DNA from: Micromonospora inyonensis
Lineage (GTDB): Bacteria; Actinomycetota; Actinomycetes; Mycobacteriales; Micromonosporaceae
Length of the DNA: 64,000 nucleotides
Direction: 5' to 3'
Assembly: GCF_900091415.1 (NCBI RefSeq)
Contig: NZ_FMHU01000001.1
Location: 2,480,001-2,544,000 of the forward strand
Part shown: positions 53,182-61,773 of the stretch, piece after piece
Numbering within the stretch: position 1 is the stretch's first letter
Layout of the letters: the number at the start of each line of letters is the position of its first letter
Translations under genes and position numbers: made by a program
Notes under the pieces: generated by a model
The model's database searches: none
The model's input: the letters and a program-made list of their open reading frames with translations, nothing else
Told to the model about the DNA's origin: nothing

Positions 53182-53224
53182 CGGTCCGGCCGTCGTGCTG
53201 CCCCGTCAGCCGTGCAGGGCGGGG

Positions 53225-54870
53225 TCACCGACCGTCCGGCCTGCCGTCCCGCCCGGTCAGCCACGCGTCGACCGCTGCGGCGGTCGCCTTCACGTCCTCC
53301 TGGAGCAGCGAGAAGTGGTCACCGGCGACGGTGGCCACCGTGCCGGCGACCTGCCAGCGGGGCCACCGGTCCGAGCCGTCGGTCGGCTGCGCGTGCACCA
53401 GCAGCGTCGGCACCGGGGCCGGTTCGGCCGTCCAGCCGTCCAGCGCCCCAGGTAGCCGCCCATCGCGAGCACCACGTCGTCGTCGATCGACAGGTACTCG
53501 TGATCCAGGTCCAGGATCGCGTCCATCGCCCAGGCGAAGGTGTCGGCCCCGTCGGCCCGCCCCGGCTCGAACGTGTCGAGCATGACCAGCCCGCCGGGGG
53601 GCCCGGGAGGTGCCGGCGAGCCGGCCCGCCACGCCCTGCGCCAGCACTCCACCGATCGAGTATCCGACCAGCAGGAACTCGCCAGCCCCGGCGGCGTGCA
53701 GGACGGCGGCACACAGGCTGTCCATCAGCGTGTCCCAGTCGCGGGGGAGCCGTTCCCCGGGGCCGAAACCGGGTAGCTGCACCGCCGTCGTCCGCCGCCT
53801 GGCCGGCAGGGCCGCCGCGAACCGGGCGAACTGGTGCGGCCCTGACCCGGCGAGGAACGACGGCAGACATACCAGGGTGGGTGCCGTCCCGTCGGAGATC
53901 AGCACGCTCACCGGCGCCGGGCCCTCCGACGCGGTGGTAGCTGGGGCGGTAGCGGGCGGAGTCGCTCAGCCACCGCACCGCGCGCGGCAGGTCGTCCGCG
54001 TCGGCGGCGGTACGCAGCATCGCGGTGAACGGCCCGGACCCACTTGTCGGTTCCGGCCGGCCGAGTCGGGACCAGAGGTGGTCGGTCAGCCGGTCCAGCG
54101 TCGGGTGTTCCACGAGCGTGCGGGGCGGCAGGTCGAGCCCGGTCGCCCGGGCCAACCGCCGGTGCAGGTGCACCGCGCCCATCGAGTCGAAGCCGAGTTC
54201 GAGCAGTGGGCGGTCGCCGGGAACCGCCGTCCCCGGAGGGTGCCCGAGCACGCCGGCGGCCTGGCCGGTGACGAGCGCCGCCACCGCCGCCCGGTCCGGC
54301 AGCGAGGTGGCCGGTACGGGGCCGTCCTCGGCCGGGCCGTGCCCAGCTGAGGACGGCCCGACGCTGGCCAGCCCCGCCGGCCGGGCCTCGGGCCAGAACC
54401 GCCGGTGCTGGAACGGGTAGGTGGGTACCGGCACCGGGCGGGGCTGGTCACCGCGCAGCACCTGCGGCCAGTCCAGTTCGACTCCGGCCACGTCGAGTTC
54501 GGCGGCGGCGGTCAGTACCGACCGGACCTCGGGCCGCCGGGCGCTCAACGTCGGGACCAGCAGGGCGGCTCCGCTGTCCGGCAGGCAGTCCCGCACCGCA
54601 GGGGTCAGCACGCCGTGCGGCCCGAACTCCACCCAGGTGCCCGCGCCCGCCGCGGCGAGCCAGCGAACCCCGTCCCGGAACCGGACCGTGCCGCGCACCT
54701 GCCGCGCCCAGTAGCCGGCGTCCGGGGCGGCCAGCGGCAGCCCGGTCAGGTTGGACACCACCGGCACCCGGCCGGCCGCCGCCGACACACCGTCGATCTC
54801 GTGCGCGAACGCGGCGAGCATCGGGTCCATCTGCGGAGAGTGGAACGCAGCGCGTCGCGGAGGTGGCGCC
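53225..54870 (-). pseudogene. Broken 3' end of a modular type I PKS: partial AT, ACP, TE
   Basis: On the minus strand the frame begins abruptly at AAFHSPQMDPML, the histidine part of an AT domain, with KS and most of AT missing. It continues through the AT end, the post-AT linker (TYPFQHRRFWPE), an ACP (LGFDSMGAVHLHR) and a thioesterase with GYSIGG. At least three frame breaks occur: near 53932 between ACP and TE, in a C/G run near 53597, and near 53455. The last two restore each other. Truncation plus several indels show a dead remnant of a larger polyketide cluster. Confidence 0.85.
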
Positions 54871-54873
54871 CGG

Positions 54874-55263
54874 TCAGGGGGCCGGGTGCGACGCGGGACG
54901 CTCGGAGCGGAAGGGCCACTCCTCGAAGGCCCGGCACCGGCCGTCGGGAGCGAAGTCGAGGATCCACAGGTCGCGGAAGTGCTGCGGGTCGGGCTGGCCG
55001 TAGCGCACCTCCAGCCGCACCACCGCCCGTGGGTCGTCGACCGCGACGACGTCGAAGTCCATCACGAACTCCTCGTCCGGGCCGGCACGTTCGGCGTCCC
55101 ACAGGACGCGGAGGGCGTCGAGACCGCGATGCGGCGGCGCGAACGGCGTCATCCGGTACGTGGCGTCGGCGGTGAACAGCCCGTCGAGCTGGTTCGTGCC
55201 CGCGCTCCGCCACGCGCGCTCGTAGCGCCGGACCCAGGTCACCACGCTGGACTTATCGATCAC
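54874..55263 (-). CDS. SnoaL-like (NTF2-fold) protein
   Basis: 129 residues. The fold is indicated by VVTWVRRYERAW, the short strand with ADATYRMTPF, and FRDLWILDFAPDGRCRAFEEW. GTG 55263 has AAGGAG 8 nt upstream. Family members include polyketide cyclases and hydratases, but many are uncharacterised. Its 3' end touches the PKS remnant, suggesting it once stood beside that cluster or that the remnant was truncated here. Confidence 0.82.
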   Translation of the reverse strand: MIDKSSVVTWVRRYERAWRSAGTNQLDGLFTADATYRMTPFAPPHRGLDALRVLWDAERAGPDEEFVMDFDVVAVDDPRAVVRLEVRYGQPDPQHFRDLWILDFAPDGRCRAFEEWPFRSERPASHPAP

Positions 55264-55458
55264 CGAAGCGCTCCTTCCACGGTCGGGCGCGGTCCGGGTA
55301 GGCGTACCCTGCTCATTTTCGCTCCATGATCGGCAGCCTGGCCTACCTGGCGTTCCCGGGGTGCGACCGGGAGAAGGACCTGGACCCGGTGACGGGTTCC
55401 GAGACCGGGCCGTACGAGGCGTGGCAGGTCGTCGGGCCGGCACGCCGGATCGCCGGCT
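55264..55458. other. Intergenic region with a weak + strand frame
   Basis: An ATG at 55326 opens a 78-residue + strand frame, but its second half lies over the terminator and the 3' end of the LPXTG gene. I do not accept it as a gene. Nothing else was recognised. Confidence 0.4.
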
Positions 55459-55490
55459 GCCCGGCGGTGACCGTTGCGTCACCGCCGGGC
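55459..55490 (-). terminator. Terminator of the LPXTG gene
   Basis: A perfect 13-bp stem GCCCGGCGGTGAC / GTCACCGCCGGGC with a 6-nt loop, 29 nt beyond the stop of the minus-strand surface-protein gene. Confidence 0.75.
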
Positions 55491-55518
55491 GTGCCGGCGA
55501 CCAGGCGTCCCGGACGGG

Positions 55519-56244
55519 TCAGCCGCGTCGGCGGCGCAGGCCGAGCAGTGTCGCGCCCATGAGGATCGCCCCCACACCGAGGGTGACCAGCGGCACCAGG
55601 GTCGAGCTGCTCGACACGCCGGTGACCGGCAGGTGCGTCTTGGTGGGTGTCGGCTGCACGGACGAGGTGGCCGTCGGGGTCGGTGTCGGCGGCTGCGTGG
55701 GCGTGGCCGTCGGCGTGGGTGTCGGCGGCTGGGTGGGCGTCGCGGTGGGAGTGGGGGTCGGTGTCGGCGGCTGCGTGGGCGTGGCCGTCGGCGTCGGCGT
55801 CGGTTGCAGCGCCGCGCAGGTGGACGAGAGCACGAAGAAGTCGGCCATACCGGAGATGACGGCGGTCGCCTCCACCAGCGTGGCACCGGCGGGCACCCGG
55901 ATCCACGCCTTGCTCGTCCCCATGTTGTTCACGATGGCGCCGCCGTCGTCGGGGATGGTGACGGTCAGCGGACCGTCCGGCGTGTCGAAGGTGGCCGTCA
56001 CCGACTCGAAGACGCCGCTGGTCTCCGGGTCCCCGGGCAGGTTGAACACCCAGACGTCCTCGCCGGGGTAGGGCCCGCCGCCGAGGTTCGGGTCGCAGTT
56101 CTGCGGGAAGTCGGTGGCGTTCGAGGGCACGTTGCCCGGGTTGATATCGATCGTCGTCTGGGCTGCTGCGGGTGCTCCGGTCGAGAGCAGCAGCCCGGCC
56201 GCGATCGCCCCCACCGCGAGGGCGCGGCTCAGCTGTGTTCGCAT
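55519..56244 (-). CDS. Sortase-anchored surface protein (LPXTG), Pro-Thr stalk
   Basis: 241 residues. A signal peptide (RALAVGAIAAGLLLSTGAPAAAQ) is followed by a globular domain of about 120 residues, then a repetitive Pro-Thr stalk built from TPTPTPTATPTQPP units. The C-terminal sorting signal is LPVTG, a hydrophobic helix and RRRRG. A sortase should attach it to the cell wall. The globular domain is not recognised. The stalk may be a target for O-mannosylation, and a protein mannosyltransferase gene lies at 59969. Confidence 0.92.
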   Translation of the reverse strand: MRTQLSRALAVGAIAAGLLLSTGAPAAAQTTIDINPGNVPSNATDFPQNCDPNLGGGPYPGEDVWVFNLPGDPETSGVFESVTATFDTPDGPLTVTIPDDGGAIVNNMGTSKAWIRVPAGATLVEATAVISGMADFFVLSSTCAALQPTPTPTATPTQPPTPTPTPTATPTQPPTPTPTATPTQPPTPTPTATSSVQPTPTKTHLPVTGVSSSSTLVPLVTLGVGAILMGATLLGLRRRRG

Positions 56245-56498
56245 CGTGTGTCTCCTGGGCGTGTCGAGAGTTCGTCGGGCGGTGCAGCAGGAACGCTACC
56301 GGTGCTTATCGGGCGATTTGCTACCTTGGTCGCCTATAACCTCTTTTGGTGACCGACGGCTGTTCCGCGGAGCCCCCGAACGCGTACGGGTACCGGACCG
56401 GGCGCGCGGGAGGACGCACGACCTGCCGAGGGCGTTCGGCCACGGCCGGGACGTCCGGTTGGCCGGTCTCACCCACGCCGCGTACGGCACGGACGACG
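56245..56498. other. Intergenic region between two surface-protein genes
   Basis: About 250 bp with no gene. It holds the promoter of the LPXTG gene on the minus strand and is AT-richer around 56290-56350. Confidence 0.4.
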
Positions 56499-56538
56499 CG
56501 ACCGGGGCCGGTCCGCACAGGCGGACCGGCCCCGGTCG
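56499..56538 (-). terminator. Strong terminator of the DUF4352-like gene
   Basis: A perfect 18-bp stem with a 4-nt loop (CGACCGGGGCCGGTCCGC and its complement), starting 10 nt beyond the stop of the minus-strand gene. The most stable hairpin in the window. Confidence 0.85.
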
Positions 56539-56548
56539 GGTGAGGGTG

Positions 56549-57676
56549 TCAGGGCTTCCAGGAGCCCGCGGCCTCGAAGTTGTGCTGGTACTCGACGACG
56601 CCCTTCCGGTCGGCCACGTCGAAGACGACCGTGCCGCTGCGCTTGCTGCCGGTGCGCAGGTTCACCCCCGAGGAGAGCGGGGTACCGCAGCCGGACAGCG
56701 CGCCCACCAGTCCGTTGGCGGTCTTGCCGTCCTCGGCCACCCACTCGAAGTAGAACGGGTTCACCGAGGCCGTGCCCTTGATCACCCGCACCGTCACGTC
56801 GGCGATCAGGTACAGCCCCTCGTCCGGGTCGGGTGCGAAGGACCGGCAACCCTTGTTCGAGGTGGTGAACCGGGTGATCGTGATCTCGACGGTGCCCTCG
56901 TCGTCGGTGATCACCAGCGTGTCGCCGACCTTCATGTTGAAGGTCTCGCCGTCCTTCCCGCTGCTGCTCGGCTGCGGGACTGCGGTGGTCGGGGCAGCCG
57001 CGCCGAGCGGCCGGTCGTCGGTCGGTTGGACCAGCGGGGCGGACGAGTTCCGCGGCGTGGCCGCCCGGCCGAGGCCGGTGTCCCGGCTGGCGCTGTCGTC
57101 ACCGAGCAGCGCGAGGACGATCCCACCGACGCAGCAGAGCAGGAGGACGCCGACCAGGACGAGGATCACGATCAGCGCGGCGCTCTTCCCGCCGGAGCCG
57201 GTCGACGGCGGCAGGGGCAGGCCGGGGTACGGCCCGGCGGGGCCGGGTGGGTAGGACCCCATCGGCGTCGGCCCCGGCGTATAGGGCACGCCGGAGGCGG
57301 CCGGGTGCCCCGGTGCTTCCGGATAGCCGGGTGCCCCGGAGCTCGGTGGCGGATAGCCGGGCGCCCCCGAGGTCGGCGGCGGATAGCTGGGCCCTCCCGA
57401 GTGGGGTGGCGGGTAACCGGGGGCACCGGAGGTCGGTGGGTACTGCGCGTCGGGTGCCCCGCTGGTCGGGTGCGGGGGCACCGGCGTGCTCTGCTCCGGC
57501 GGATACCCCGGGTACGACGAGCCGGCGCCCGGCGGCCCGGGGTGCGGCGGTGGCGCGGAGGTGGGATCCGGGTAGAACAGCGGATCGGGGTACGCGTACG
57601 GATCAGGGTCCGGCTGGTACGGATCCTGGGGCGGGCCCGGGAAGGGATCCTGCGGCGGGCCTGGGGGGTGACTCAC
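56549..57676 (-). CDS. Pro-rich membrane protein with DUF4352-like domain
   Basis: 375 residues. The first 165 are Pro/Tyr/Gly-rich with repeated YPPPxSGAPG units. One membrane helix follows (AALIVILVLVGVLLLCCVGG, about 171-195). The outer C-terminal domain (FNMKVGDTLVITDDEGTVEI to the end) has beta strands and paired cysteines and resembles DUF4352, an immunoglobulin-like lipoprotein or membrane-protein domain. GTG 57676 has GGGAG upstream. Function unknown. Confidence 0.85.
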   Translation of the reverse strand: MSHPPGPPQDPFPGPPQDPYQPDPDPYAYPDPLFYPDPTSAPPPHPGPPGAGSSYPGYPPEQSTPVPPHPTSGAPDAQYPPTSGAPGYPPPHSGGPSYPPPTSGAPGYPPPSSGAPGYPEAPGHPAASGVPYTPGPTPMGSYPPGPAGPYPGLPLPPSTGSGGKSAALIVILVLVGVLLLCCVGGIVLALLGDDSASRDTGLGRAATPRNSSAPLVQPTDDRPLGAAAPTTAVPQPSSSGKDGETFNMKVGDTLVITDDEGTVEITITRFTTSNKGCRSFAPDPDEGLYLIADVTVRVIKGTASVNPFYFEWVAEDGKTANGLVGALSGCGTPLSSGVNLRTGSKRSGTVVFDVADRKGVVEYQHNFEAAGSWKP

Positions 57677-57906
57677 GGTGCTCCCGGATGCAGAGGGTCA
57701 AAGCTCGACGTGCTCCCACGGGCGCGCCGACGCACCGAACCATCCTTCCCTGCCGCGCCGTGATGGTCGTCGGCTGAACGGGTCGTTCGTGTGGCCTGAC
57801 CGACCCTGCTTGTCCGGAATTCCGCCGTTGCCGTCACTGATCGCGATGTGGGCTCCTGTCGCCCGGCACGCCCCACGTTGCATTGGTGGGAGCGTCGGCG
57901 GGCCGG
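57677..57906. other. Intergenic region
   Basis: About 230 bp with no gene between two minus-strand genes. No hairpin or promoter consensus was recognised with confidence. Confidence 0.35.
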
Positions 57907-58569
57907 TCAGCGGTGCGGCAGTACGGCGGCGGTGCGGACCAGGCCGGCGTCCACGGTGAACCGTCCGGTGATCACGCTGGGCGGGTCGGTGACCTTCTCC
58001 CGAGCCGCCTCGACCTTCGCCGGGGAGATCCGGGCAATCCAGGAACCGGAGTCCGGGTCGATCTCGACCGACGCGTCCTGGAAATCCAGGTAGGTGCCGA
58101 CCACCGGATGCCAGACCTTGTAGACGGTCTCCTTTGCGCTGAAGATCAGCGCCGGCCAGGAGGTGCCGGCCGGCAGCCGTTCGTAGCGCTCCACCTCCTC
58201 CGGCCGGAGGATCAACCGGCGTACCCCGGCGTCGAGGATCTTGTGCTGGTCGGCGTCCATGCCGACCGACCGGACCTCGTCGGCGCGGGCCGCGGCGGCG
58301 GCGCAGTAGCCCCTCGTGTGGGTGATGGTGCCGACCACGTCCGTCGGCCAGACCGGGGACCGGTCGGCCGCCGACGGCACCGGCACCGGAGCGAGCCCGA
58401 GGGCGGCGATGGCCCGTCGGGCGCACACCCGGCCGGCGGTGAAGTCACGCCGGCGGCTCTCCACCGCGCGTTCGCCGAGACATGCCTGCTCGGCGGCGAG
58501 CAACTCGCCGGTGAAGTCCGCCGGCCCCGCCACGACCACGGCGACCGGCGGTGGCAGCAGGTCACGCAT
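57907..58569 (-). CDS. 4'-phosphopantetheinyl transferase (Sfp/EntD type)
   Basis: 220 residues. Motifs: TAGRVCARRAI, GTITHTRGYCAAA, GMDAD (metal Asp residues) and FSAKETVYKVW (catalytic Glu/Lys). It loads the phosphopantetheine arm on carrier proteins of PKS or NRPS type. ATG 58569 has GAGGGGAG upstream. It is close to the broken PKS and may be the survivor of that cluster, or the general PPTase for secondary metabolism. It looks intact. Confidence 0.93.
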   Translation of the reverse strand: MRDLLPPPVAVVVAGPADFTGELLAAEQACLGERAVESRRRDFTAGRVCARRAIAALGLAPVPVPSAADRSPVWPTDVVGTITHTRGYCAAAAARADEVRSVGMDADQHKILDAGVRRLILRPEEVERYERLPAGTSWPALIFSAKETVYKVWHPVVGTYLDFQDASVEIDPDSGSWIARISPAKVEAAREKVTDPPSVITGRFTVDAGLVRTAAVLPHR

Positions 58570-58818
58570 CAGGCTCCCCTCCCAGGTACGACCGAAGCCG
58601 GGCCGCGTCGACGTCGAGCCGGTCCCACCGTACCGGCGGACCCGGGCCGGCCATCGACCACCGGCTCCTGGCCGTGTCGCTTCCCGGTGCCGACCGTCCT
58701 CCCCGGTCGCCGCCAGGAGGATCCCTCCGGTGGCGTTGCTGAGGTCAGCTGCCGGCCCGCCGGGCGGCGACGGTGTGCGCGTCGACGCCCGACGGCCGGT
58801 CCAGCAGGTACCGGGGCG
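58570..58818. other. Intergenic region with a possible coding remnant
   Basis: On the minus strand RWDRLDVDAARLRSYLGGEP runs into a TGA that overlaps the PPTase start codon region. Upstream, LSNATGGILLAATGEDG occurs in another frame. Together they may be the worn 3' end of a gene once coupled to the PPTase gene. Too short to name. Confidence 0.3.
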
Positions 58819-59472
58819 TCAGAACGCGTGGGTCACCGTGATCAGGATGTTCGAGCAGGAGTTCGCGTGGCTGGTGAGCGCGCTCTTCTCGGCGGTGTCG
58901 ACGGTCAGCCGCCAGCGGGTCTTCACCGCGGCCCACTCGGCGACGTACCGGCACCGCTCGTGGGTCGGCATCCAGGTCGTCGGGTCCTGGTCACCCTTGG
59001 CCTGGTTGACGTTGTCGGTGACGGCGACCAGCGAGCGGGCGTCGCCCAGGTCGTTGGCGAAGGACTGGCGGCGGGAGGTGGTCCAGTTCCGGGCACCGGA
59101 GTTTCACGCCTCGGCGAGCGCCACCATGTGGTCGATGTCCAGGTCGGACGGGACGGTCCAGTACGTGGCGTCGTAGTAGGAGTACCACCGGCCGCCGGAG
59201 AGGGTGTAGCCGGAACCGACGGACGGACGGGTGGTCGCCTCGGCGATCAGCACCTCGTACCGGGTGTTGCAGCCGTCGCCGTCGGCGTCGATCCAATGCG
59301 GGAAGAGGTCCCGCGAGTAGCCGGTACGGTTCTCGCTGGCCACCGGCAGGTCGGCGATGAGGGTGCGCAGCGGCACCGACACGGTGGCCGCCTGGGCGGG
59401 GGCGGTGAGGCCGAGGGAGGCGACGGTGACGGCGGCGAGCAGGCCGCCGACCCAACGAAGGGCACGACTCAT
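58819..59472 (-). pseudogene. Secreted HNH-type nuclease (DUF1524) with an in-frame stop
   Basis: ATG 59472 opens a signal peptide (LLAAVTVASLGLTAPAQAA) and a domain of the GmrSD-C/DUF1524 nuclease type: DADGDGCNTRYEVL, then LDIDHMVALAEA with the catalytic DH. Immediately after, a TGA (59106-59104) replaces what is normally Trp (TGG). The same frame continues with NSGARNW, FANDLGD and the end at 58819, with no other break. One G-to-A change therefore kills the gene, unless it is a sequence error or readthrough occurs. Secreted nucleases of this family are common in actinobacteria. Confidence 0.85.
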
Positions 59473-59893
59473 GACATCTCCATCTGATCGCGGTATTGCC
59501 GTCATTTGACGTGTCCGGAGATGCCGGCGGCTCCCCGACCGCGGGAACTGATAGAGAGATTTATCTATATCTTGCCGCAAGGTCGATAGAGGTGCGGCGA
59601 TGGTGGGGTGGCTGGGAGCGGTCCCGGCGTCCGTGCGGGGACGCGGACCGTTATGTGCCGGATGTAAACTATTTGCCGGGCGGGGCGTGGGGCGGGAATC
59701 TGAACCGGATGCACCCGTTGTGTCGGCGAACCAGACGTGGTTAAGCTCTCTCTTGCGCGCCCCAATCGCCCGCTTCCCCCGTGGCAGGCGATAGGGGCGC
59801 GTCTCTCTGTGTCCGCATCGCGGCACCCGCTCGCCGTGCCCCTTCTCCGCACGCGCCGTGCCCACTTCTCCGCATGGGCCGCGCGCTCGCCTT
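59473..59893. other. Intergenic stretch, AT-richer with a hairpin
   Basis: About 420 bp without a gene. The part near the nuclease start (59545-59575) is AT-rich and likely holds its promoter. An imperfect 14-bp inverted repeat (GCGCCCCAATCGCC at 59757, GGCGATAGGGGCGC at 59787) of unknown role is present. Confidence 0.45.
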
Positions 59894-59953
59894 GGTGGTA
59901 GCAGGGGTCCCCTGCAGGTGTTTTTTGTACTGCAAGGGCCCCCTGCTACCACC
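59894..59953 (-). terminator. Terminator-like hairpin after the mannosyltransferase gene
   Basis: A perfect 14-bp stem (GGTGGTAGCAGGGG / CCCCTGCTACCACC) around a 32-nt loop containing TTTTTT, 15 nt beyond the minus-strand stop. The GCAGGGG/CCCCTGC core is shared with the hairpin at 21757-21802. Confidence 0.75.
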
Positions 59954-59968
59954 TCGGGGCAGCGGTGA

Positions 59969-61681
59969 TCAGATCCAGCGACCGTCCAGCCACATCCGGG
60001 CCGACCAGTCGGCGTAGGGGAGCAGTGTGCCTACGAAGATCGGGTGGAAGTACGCGAAACAGACTGCCACCAGCAGCACGTACCCTCCCGCGACGACACC
60101 ACCGAACAGCCGCCGGTCGTACGCCTCCTGCGCGGCGGCCGACCCCGGTGGAGCCGGCGCCCGCGCCCCGGCCGGCGAGATGATCGCCCCGAGCACGTAG
60201 ACGACCGCCAGCACCAGGAAGGGCAGGGCCGGCGCGGCGTAGAACGAGAACATCACCCGCCCGTCGAGGGCGAACCAGAACCAGGGCAGCAGGCCGCCCG
60301 CCGCGCCGAGCAGGATCGCCCCGGCCCGCCAGTCCCGCCGGGCGATGCCCAGCCAGACCACGGCGGCCAGCGCCGGCAGGAACGACCACCAGAGCACCGG
60401 CGTGCCGAGCAGCAGGATCTCGCTGGTGGGGGCGGTCCCCGCGCACGTGCCCTGGCACGTCCAGTGGAAGGCCACCGGACGCCCGAGCAGCAGCCACTGC
60501 CACGGCCAGGACTGGTACTTGTGCGGGGTGCTCAGCCCGGTGTGGAAGTCGAACGCCGCCCGGTGGTACGTGTAGAGGTTCTGCAACGCGCCGAGGACCG
60601 GGGTGTCGCTCAGCCCGGGGGTGTTCGGGTAGCGCGCCAGGGTGCGGTAGTAACCGTCGTCGGAGAGGAACCAGCCCGTCCAGGTGGCGAGGTAGGCGAG
60701 GACCATCACCACCCCGGCGAGCACCAGCCAGGGCAGTTCGTCGAGGAGGGCGTCCCGCCACGGCCGGCGGACCCCCGCCGACCGGCGGACCCCGACCTCC
60801 CACAGGACCACCATGAGGGCGAAGACGGGTACGAAGTAGAGGGCGCTCCACTTGACCCCGACCGCGCACCCGATCAGCACCCCGGCGGCGAGCCGCCACC
60901 AGGGGACGGTGAACGGCGGTCGGCCGGCGCGGCCGGGGCGGGACGGGTCGAGACCGGCGTCGAGCGCGGTGGCCCACCGTCGCCGTCGCGCGTCCCGGTC
61001 GAGCACCAGCGCCCCGAACGCGGCGAGGACGAAGAAGAGCAGGAAGATGTCGAGCAGGGCGGTGCGGGAGAGCACCAGGTGGAAGCCGTCCAGGGCGAGC
61101 AGCAGGCCGGCGGCGCAGCCGAGCGCGGTGGACCGGAACATCCGTCGGCCGATGCGCACCAGCAGCAGGACGGAGAGCGTGCCGACGACGGCGGCGGAGA
61201 TCCGCCAGCCGAACTCCGGGGTGGTGGTCAGCAGCTGGCCCGGCACCGTGATGTTGTGCTCGGTGTCCTGGTAGCCGAAGGCCCACTCACCGAGCCCGAT
61301 CAGCCACTTGCCCAGCGGCGGGTGGACCACGTACGACGGGGCGTTGTCCTTGAAGTTCCACTCGACCCCGTGCTCGACGAGGCCCCAGCCGTCCCGCGCA
61401 TAGTAGATCTCGTCGAAGATCTTTCCCTTGATGTCGCCGAGCCCGACCAGCCGCAGGATCGCGGCGATCGCCACCACCACGGCCGTGGCGAGCCAGGAAC
61501 GCCCGTCCAGCCGGTCGTCGACCGTGGCCAGACGGCGGCGGACGACCTCCGGCAGCCGGCCACCCCCGGCGTCGTCGGGCGGGACGGCGGCGGACCGCAT
61601 GGCGGAGTTGTCGGTCCGCTCCGCCAGGCCGCTCTCCGGCTGGCCTTCGCTCGCGCTCTGCGCTGTCGACGCCTGGGTCAC
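59969..61681 (-). CDS. Dolichyl-phosphate-mannose-protein mannosyltransferase (Pmt, GT39)
   Basis: 570 residues with about ten hydrophobic segments. FDEIYYARDGW near the N-terminus holds the conserved Asp-Glu of GT39 enzymes. HPPLGKW and GWRISAAVVGT follow, all family motifs. It moves mannose from polyprenyl-phosphate-mannose to Ser/Thr of exported proteins. GTG 61681 is chosen because TACGAT ends 6 nt upstream, a leaderless start; an adjacent GTG at 61684 is possible. The Pro-Thr stalk protein at 55519 is a plausible substrate. Confidence 0.93.
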   Translation of the reverse strand: MTQASTAQSASEGQPESGLAERTDNSAMRSAAVPPDDAGGGRLPEVVRRRLATVDDRLDGRSWLATAVVVAIAAILRLVGLGDIKGKIFDEIYYARDGWGLVEHGVEWNFKDNAPSYVVHPPLGKWLIGLGEWAFGYQDTEHNITVPGQLLTTTPEFGWRISAAVVGTLSVLLLVRIGRRMFRSTALGCAAGLLLALDGFHLVLSRTALLDIFLLFFVLAAFGALVLDRDARRRRWATALDAGLDPSRPGRAGRPPFTVPWWRLAAGVLIGCAVGVKWSALYFVPVFALMVVLWEVGVRRSAGVRRPWRDALLDELPWLVLAGVVMVLAYLATWTGWFLSDDGYYRTLARYPNTPGLSDTPVLGALQNLYTYHRAAFDFHTGLSTPHKYQSWPWQWLLLGRPVAFHWTCQGTCAGTAPTSEILLLGTPVLWWSFLPALAAVVWLGIARRDWRAGAILLGAAGGLLPWFWFALDGRVMFSFYAAPALPFLVLAVVYVLGAIISPAGARAPAPPGSAAAQEAYDRRLFGGVVAGGYVLLVAVCFAYFHPIFVGTLLPYADWSARMWLDGRWI

Positions 61682-61773
61682 CACGGAATCGTAGGCCGCC
61701 CGGTGCCCGGTGGAGGCCGTGTCTCCATTGCCGGGACGTGTGTCGATGAGTATTCCCGGTGGCCGGAGACGGC

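Noticed and set aside
55326..55562. 78-codon + strand frame
   Set aside because: Its second half covers the terminator and the 3' end of the convergent LPXTG gene and no homology is recognised.
59104..59106. The internal TGA as a selenocysteine codon
   Set aside because: The family normally has Trp here, and no hairpin typical of a selenocysteine element follows. A point mutation is simpler.
59757..59800. Imperfect 14-bp inverted repeat as a terminator
   Set aside because: No gene on either strand ends close to it, and one pair is mismatched. Role left open.
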